DNA of 11,042 nt, from NCBI GenBank assembly GCA_026713405.1, contig JAPOON010000506.1, positions 1 through 11,042 of the forward strand, in the 5' to 3' direction. The translations under genes and the position numbers were made by a program. Source of the stretch: Gammaproteobacteria bacterium (GTDB lineage: Bacteria > Pseudomonadota > Gammaproteobacteria > Pseudomonadales > Azotimanducaceae_A). The stretch's first letter is position 1, and each line of letters starts with the position of its first letter. Of the stretch, positions 8,158 through 11,042 are shown piece after piece. The notes under the pieces are model-generated. The model had not been told where the DNA came from. It searched no databases and was given only the letters and a program-made list of their open reading frames with translations.

Positions 8158-8286
8158 GCTCTATTCGGCTTCGCCGAACCGAGCCCGCGGGGCGGTCTCG
8201 GCCCTTCGGGTGACGATCACTGACGCTTGCGCCCTCCGGGCGCTGGAAACGGTCCGTGTCGCCATCGATCCGCAGCTGCGCGGATC
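8158..8286 (-). other. Cluster of compact triloop hairpins downstream of ihfA
   Basis: Within 130 bases lie at least five inverted repeats, most with three-base loops: 8158-8184 (GCTC..TTCGGC-TTC-GCCGAA..GAGC with a 2x2 internal loop), 8202-8210 (CCC-TTC-GGG), 8210-8220 (GTGA-CGA-TCAC), 8229-8243 (GCGCCC-TCC-GGGCGC) and 8267-8286 (GATCCGC-6-GCGGATC). Alternative longer pairing CCGAG (8179-8183) with CTCGG (8197-8201) is also possible. On the minus strand three of the loops read GAA, GAA and GGA closed by C-G pairs. The block begins 18 bases past the ihfA stop on the same strand, so it could be a structured 3' untranslated region or a separate small RNA, or act as folded single-stranded DNA. 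I assign no known RNA family. Confidence 0.45.
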
Positions 8287-8303
8287 TATAGGCTTACTTG
8301 AGT

Positions 8304-8612
8304 TCACCCTGTGGATCGCGGTCCGGCGTAGGCTTTCATCCTGGCCTTCAGTTTCCGACCGGCGCGAAACGTGACCACCCGCCGGGCGGTAATGAGGAAC
8401 CCTGCTCCGGTCTTGGGATTCCGGCCCGGCCGCGCGCCTTTGTCCCGCGGTGTGAAATTGCCGAATCCCGAGAGCTTGACCGGTTCGTTGGCCGCAAGCA
8501 CGTCGGCGATTTCGTCGAAGAACTGCTCCACGATCTCGCTCGCTTCACGCCGATTGAAGCCCACCTCGTCAACCAGGCGCTCGGCCATCTCCGCTTTTGT
8601 CAGCGCACCCAA
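8304..8612 (-). CDS. ihfA: Integration host factor alpha subunit (HU/IHF family)
   Basis: DNA-bending protein that works as a heterodimer with IhfB at specific sites in recombination, replication and transcription. The 102 residues align over their length with Ihf[11 protein letters not shown] at the start, VKLSGFGNF (45-53), the DNA-gripping arm with RPGRNPKTG (61-69) where P66 is the intercalating proline, and [16 protein letters not shown] (74-89). The tail [10 protein letters not shown] is not conserved. The start is a TTG at 8610-8612, supported by GGGAGGG at 8617-8623 four bases upstream and by the match to the IhfA N-terminus. Chromosomal ihfA normally follows pheT and precedes a merR-type gene; here it stands alone between two gene-poor stretches, so this could be an extra copy carried on accessory DNA or a relocated only copy. 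A hairpin at 8267-8286 follows the stop. Confidence 0.93.
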   Translation of the reverse strand: MGALTKAEMAERLVDEVGFNRREASEIVEQFFDEIADVLAANEPVKLSGFGNFTPRDKGARPGRNPKTGAGFLITARRVVTFRAGRKLKARMKAYAGPRSTG

Positions 8613-8845
8613 GATTCCCTCCCGTTCACGTTCGCGGGCGCTCGGCCGCTTCCCGGATCCTTTGCTCCCATGTGCAGATCATTGGAAACCGCCCGGCGGC
8701 CGCAAGCGAACCGGAGAGCGAAGTCTCTCACATCAGGCAGTCCGATTCGGCCCACGCTCGATTGGGCAGGGCCGAGATGCCCGGACGAATTGCAAGCGTG
8801 TTACCGGAAACCCCGCACGGGCGTGGCATCGGTACGTCCGTTTGT

Positions 8846-8864
8846 CCGGTGACGCTTTCACCGG
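8846..8864. repeat. Perfect 7-bp inverted repeat CCGGTGA / TCACCGG
   Basis: Arms 8846-8852 and 8858-8864 with loop CGCTT. No T-run follows. It lies mid-way in the ihfA/Cys-rich gene spacer and could be an operator or RNA hairpin. Confidence 0.5.
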
Positions 8865-9133
8865 TTGACCGAAGAGGAAGGGTGACGAATCGGCCGCAAC
8901 CCGCGGCCGCGCTAGGGGGCCGGGGCAGGCACTCCCCTTCCCGCGGCTTTCCACTTCCATCGACAGATTGGCCAACAACCGACCGCCGGAACCGCCGGGC
9001 CGATGGATCCGACGATGGCGGCCCCACCGGCGCCAAAGCTGCCAGGCGCGCTGCCGTTCAGCACGGCCCTCACCAACGACGGGTCCGGTCGTCCGTCGTG
9101 CGCGGTAAGCGTGTCACGCGTGCTCCGCCGGTC

Positions 9134-9182
9134 AACCCGCTGGGCGGGTTCTCCGCGTGCTTCGACCTCGCTGGCGCGAGGT
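9134..9182. repeat. Two consecutive 7-bp hairpins in the leader of the Cys-rich gene
   Basis: The first is AACCCGC-TGG-GCGGGTT (9134-9150); the second is ACCTCGC-TGGC-GCGAGGT (9165-9182). Both are perfect and separated by 14 bases, 75-120 bases before the Cys-rich gene start. Their place suggests a structured leader RNA or operator pair, but no T-run makes either a clear terminator. Confidence 0.5.
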
Positions 9183-9255
9183 GACCGGCCTGCGCGCGCG
9201 TGCCGCCGTTCAGGCACCGACGCACTCCGCGTCGCAACCTGAACAGGAGACCATC

Positions 9256-9789
9256 ATGAACCTCGATCACATGCTCGCCCAGTTGCGCGGCACCCTGCCA
9301 GCCGATGTTCCGCATCCCGAGTCCTTCAGCCAGGAACGCCCGACGTGCAGTCAGCGCCGTTGTCGAAAACCCGTTCATATCAAGAAGAACGGGGAGTATG
9401 CCAAGTCTTGCCGCTCCTGCCTGCAAAGGCGGGCTCGAAGCTGTCGGCGCCGCAGGAAAGCGCTGATCGCACAAGGCGGATGCCGCAGATGCGCGTATCG
9501 CCAGCGGCTGCCGGGCGATTTCCTATGCCAGCGGTGCCGCGACGATCGGGACATCGAGCGCACTCAGAAGCGCCAGGACGCCATGGACGCCGCGGCCATC
9601 GACGAGTTCGCCGCCCAGCCGGACAAGGTGCACAAGGCGAGCAACCTCGATCTTGGCATTAGTCCCTGGAACGGGCGACCGGCGCCTGAAGCCTCTGCAG
9701 CATACTGGAGTCCGCTCCCGGACCCCGATCCCGCGGAACAGGGATGGCGCTGGTCGCTGATGAACGGGAAGCTGCATCACCGCTACTGA
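9256..9789 (+). CDS. Small basic Cys-rich protein with two putative zinc-binding modules
   Basis: A protein of 177 residues, start fixed by AGGAG six bases before the ATG. I do not recognise the family. Two four-cysteine sets are visible: C31-x4-C36-x15-C52-x2-C55 and C76-x2-C79-x11-C91-x2-C94, each with spacing suited to one zinc ion. Between them is a very basic stretch (residues 57-68, including RSCRRRRK, with an extra C63). The segment from 95 on is charged and likely helical (RDDRDIERTQKRQDAMDAAAIDEF). The final 40 residues are Pro/Trp-rich and end MNGKLHHRY. The layout of Cys pairs flanking Arg-rich stretches suggests nucleic-acid binding; it resembles Cys-rich DNA-binding proteins in general outline only, so function is inference. 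No signal peptide or membrane segment. It lies alone, diverging from ihfA and converging on the small winged-helix gene. Confidence 0.72.
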   Translation: MNLDHMLAQLRGTLPADVPHPESFSQERPTCSQRRCRKPVHIKKNGEYAKSCRSCLQRRARSCRRRRKALIAQGGCRRCAYRQRLPGDFLCQRCRDDRDIERTQKRQDAMDAAAIDEFAAQPDKVHKASNLDLGISPWNGRPAPEASAAYWSPLPDPDPAEQGWRWSLMNGKLHHRY

Positions 9790-9829
9790 TTCCGCCTTTC
9801 GCGGTCGAGGGCGCGGCGGCTCCGGTCGT

Positions 9830-9845
9830 CGCGTCCTTCGACGCG
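9830..9845. repeat. 6-bp hairpin between the convergent Cys-rich and winged-helix genes
   Basis: CGCGTC-CTTC-GACGCG is a perfect inverted repeat 40 bases past the Cys-rich gene stop. It could end transcription from either side, but lacks a T-run, so an intrinsic terminator is not shown. Confidence 0.35.
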
Positions 9846-9927
9846 GGCCTCGACATTCGCCCGGATTTTGCCCGTTGTGTACCTGGGTGCACGCCGGTCA
9901 GCGAGGCGGGCCGCCCCGGTTCGAAAA

Positions 9928-10158
9928 TCAGTCTTCCGTCGCTGGAAAGTAGCGATACGGGTCGCTCCTGTAACCCGCGCCCTCGCGCCGTACTTTCCCC
10001 GCCCTGACCAGCAGGCGGACCTGAACGTTTACGCGTGTGTAAAGCATGTCTCGCCCGTAGATCGCTCGTGTCAACTCCAGTTCGGTGCGGCCCGGCTGTT
10101 TGGCGATCAGTCGGGCGACGCGGCGAAGCAGCGCGCCATGCCCTTGCCGTTCTTTCAT
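9928..10158 (-). CDS. Small winged-helix-like DNA-binding protein (hypothetical)
   Basis: A 76-residue basic protein from the ATG at 10156-10158. The sequence reads as helix (ALLRRVARLIAKQPG), helix (TELELTRAIYG), putative recognition helix (YTRVNVQVRLLVRAGKV) and wing (RREGAGYRSDPYRYFP), the order of a winged helix-turn-helix domain; this is my structural reading, not a family match. No good ribosome-binding site precedes this ATG, and the frame is open further upstream to a TTG at 10264-10266 that would overlap the integrase end, so the start is uncertain. It lies about 97 bases past the integrase stop on the same strand. Small DNA-binding proteins next to integrases often act as directionality factors or regulators, which is possible here but unproven. 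Confidence 0.55.
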   Translation of the reverse strand: MKERQGHGALLRRVARLIAKQPGRTELELTRAIYGRDMLYTRVNVQVRLLVRAGKVRREGAGYRSDPYRYFPATED

Positions 10159-10255
10159 GGTGGGCGAAGCTACCACACAATCGCGTCGATTCCCCTGATT
10201 TCCAACACCGCGTTTCGCTACCCTGTTGACCCCGGTGGCGGGCGTTCCGGCCCCT

Positions 10256-11042
10256 TCACGTCCCAATGTAAATCGATGATATTACGGCCCTCCCATGTCC
10301 GAGTTCCCGGGCTATTGTCCGCCGTGCGTCGGCGTCGATGCGCCGCCTTGCGCCGGTCAGCGAGCGTTGCGATGGACCGCCCGCCACCGGCGCTTTCCAG
10401 CCCGTGAGTTCCTCGTATCGGGAGACACCGTACGCATGTCTCAGCCCGTGCATACGATACAGACCCACCGCCCGAGTCTGGGTCTCGTACACCTTGAGCT
10501 GCTGTTTGTAGTTGCGCTTCGGCGGGATCAACGCGCCGCTTCCGACCAGCTTGCGCGCCTCGTCGAGCAGCTTGCGCTGACTGTCCTTCAGTATCGGCAC
10601 CTCGCGCGGGCGACCGCCCTTGGTGGTCGAACCCTTCAGCCGGATACGATCGCCCCGGTCGTCGCGTGCCGGCGTGAACTTGATCGCCTCTTCCCGCCGC
10701 AGGCCAAAGGCTTCCTCCAGGCGCAGCACCATGGCGACGTGCGCGTCCTTGACCAGCGCCAGCTTGTCCGGGTCGAGGACCTGGCTCTTGTCCTCGTTGG
10801 TCACATAACCGCGGTTGGCGATGCCGAGCGCCCCGTTGGACGGCACCACGCCCGGACGGCCGATGTGTTTCGCCCACCAGCGCACGTGCGCCATCCTGTT
10901 CTTCATCGTGCCGGTGGAGCGGCCCTGACGCTTCCACTCCCTGACCAGCGCAACCGGATGCTTGCGCTTCAGGCCGGTCGACCGCAGGCCCTTGAAGCCG
11001 AGATCGTGCAGGGTATCGGCAATCTGTGCGAGCGCATAAGAA
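10256..11042 (-). CDS. Tyrosine recombinase / phage-type integrase, N-terminus cut by window edge
   Basis: Site-specific recombinase that would integrate or excise a mobile element. The frame stays open from an internal Met at 10906 to the window edge, adding 45 residues (beginning SYALAQIADTLHDLGFKGL) that form the core-binding helical domain, so the gene is partial at its 5' end. The visible 261 residues match the proteobacterial integrase architecture PF12834 (SAM-like N-terminal) plus PF12835 (catalytic), judged from the typical runs LGFKGLRSTGLKRKHPVALV and GTMKNRMAHVRWWAKHIG. Catalytic residues, counted from the first visible codon: R115 (FGLRREEA), K141 (TTKGGRPREVP), H198 and R201 (MHGLRHAYG), H249 (RELGHGR) and nucleophile Y258 near the end (SSIYIG). 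All are present, so the visible part is intact and likely active. The TGA stop is at 10256-10258. Confidence 0.92.
   Translation of the reverse strand, partial: SYALAQIADTLHDLGFKGLRSTGLKRKHPVALVREWKRQGRSTGTMKNRMAHVRWWAKHIGRPGVVPSNGALGIANRGYVTNEDKSQVLDPDKLALVKDAHVAMVLRLEEAFGLRREEAIKFTPARDDRGDRIRLKGSTTKGGRPREVPILKDSQRKLLDEARKLVGSGALIPPKRNYKQQLKVYETQTRAVGLYRMHGLRHAYGVSRYEELTGWKAPVAGGPSQRSLTGARRRIDADARRTIARELGHGRAVISSIYIGT

Larger units (their letters stand above)
7371..8303. other. Gene-free accessory stretch with short repeats and hairpins
   Basis: No frame on either strand gives a credible protein; translations are Arg/Pro/Ser/Ala-rich and lack ribosome-binding sites. What is visible: tandem short repeats and palindromes at 7372-7588, a candidate terminator at 7528-7552, a short microsatellite-like run of GACC and TATCC units near 7696-7720, a 21-base perfect hairpin at 7864-7884, and a cluster of small hairpins at 8158-8286. 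These are listed separately. The low gene density contrasts with the tightly packed left part and fits a mobile-element border or a decayed region. Confidence 0.6.
8613..9255. promoter_or_regulatory. Long divergent spacer between ihfA and the Cys-rich gene
   Basis: No credible protein is encoded in these 643 bases; all frames give Arg/Pro-rich shadows. The spacer should hold promoters for ihfA (minus) and for the Cys-rich gene (plus), but no strong -35/-10 pair is seen. Perfect inverted repeats occur at 8846-8864, 9134-9150 and 9165-9182. A strong ribosome-binding site, AGGAG at 9245-9249, closes the region six bases before the ATG at 9256. Confidence 0.45.

Noticed and set aside
7581..8978. 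11-base direct repeat TTGGCCAACAA at 7581-7591 and 8968-8978, possibly bounding ihfA
   Set aside because: Several 11-base matches are expected by chance in a window this size, and flanking bases do not extend the match, so it is not taken as an attachment-site pair.
8371..9184. Overlapping plus-strand frames opposite ihfA and through the following spacer
   Set aside because: They are antisense to ihfA or low-complexity Arg/Pro/Ser translations without start signals.
10218..10937. A 239-codon minus-strand frame overlapping the integrase in another phase
   Set aside because: It is a Gly/Arg/Gln-rich shadow; the other phase holds all tyrosine-recombinase catalytic residues and is open to the window edge.
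1..11042. CRISPR array, tRNA, rRNA or insertion sequence
   Set aside because: No regularly spaced repeats with unique spacers, no cloverleaf-like tRNA and no transposase reading frame were seen on either strand.

Overview
The window looks like a GC-rich chromosome from the Pseudomonadota, most likely a gammaproteobacterium. AhcY is of the Pseudomonas type in its active-site and C-terminal motifs, IhfA is a proteobacterial protein, and the tyrosine recombinase at the right edge has the domain pair PF12834/PF12835 that is known mainly from Proteobacteria. No tRNA, rRNA, CRISPR array or insertion sequence was seen.

The left two thirds (about 223-7370) hold four large genes. A YbdL-type PLP-dependent aminotransferase (minus strand) and S-adenosylhomocysteine hydrolase ahcY (plus strand) diverge from a shared 220-base spacer; both fit methionine/methyl-cycle metabolism. 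Converging on ahcY is a very large minus-strand gene (about 765 residues) whose product I cannot assign to any family. Diverging from it is an AMP-forming acyl-CoA synthetase with a complete set of ANL-superfamily motifs, followed by a probable intrinsic terminator.

The right third (about 7371-11042) has a different character: long stretches without genes, many short inverted repeats, and small genes typical of accessory or mobile DNA. In order these are: a block of tandem short repeats and back-to-back palindromes directly after the acyl-CoA synthetase; a 930-base gene-free stretch with a cluster of triloop hairpins; a stand-alone ihfA (minus, TTG start); a 640-base divergent spacer; a small basic Cys-rich protein with two putative zinc-binding modules (plus); a small winged-helix-like protein (minus); and a tyrosine recombinase (minus) whose N-terminus runs off the right edge.

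My reading is that core metabolic genes on the left border an integrated or decaying mobile region on the right. Linking IhfA, the Cys-rich protein, the small winged-helix protein and the integrase into one working module is inference from proximity only. The two objects most worth follow-up are the unassigned 765-residue protein and the Cys-rich double-module protein with its structured surroundings.
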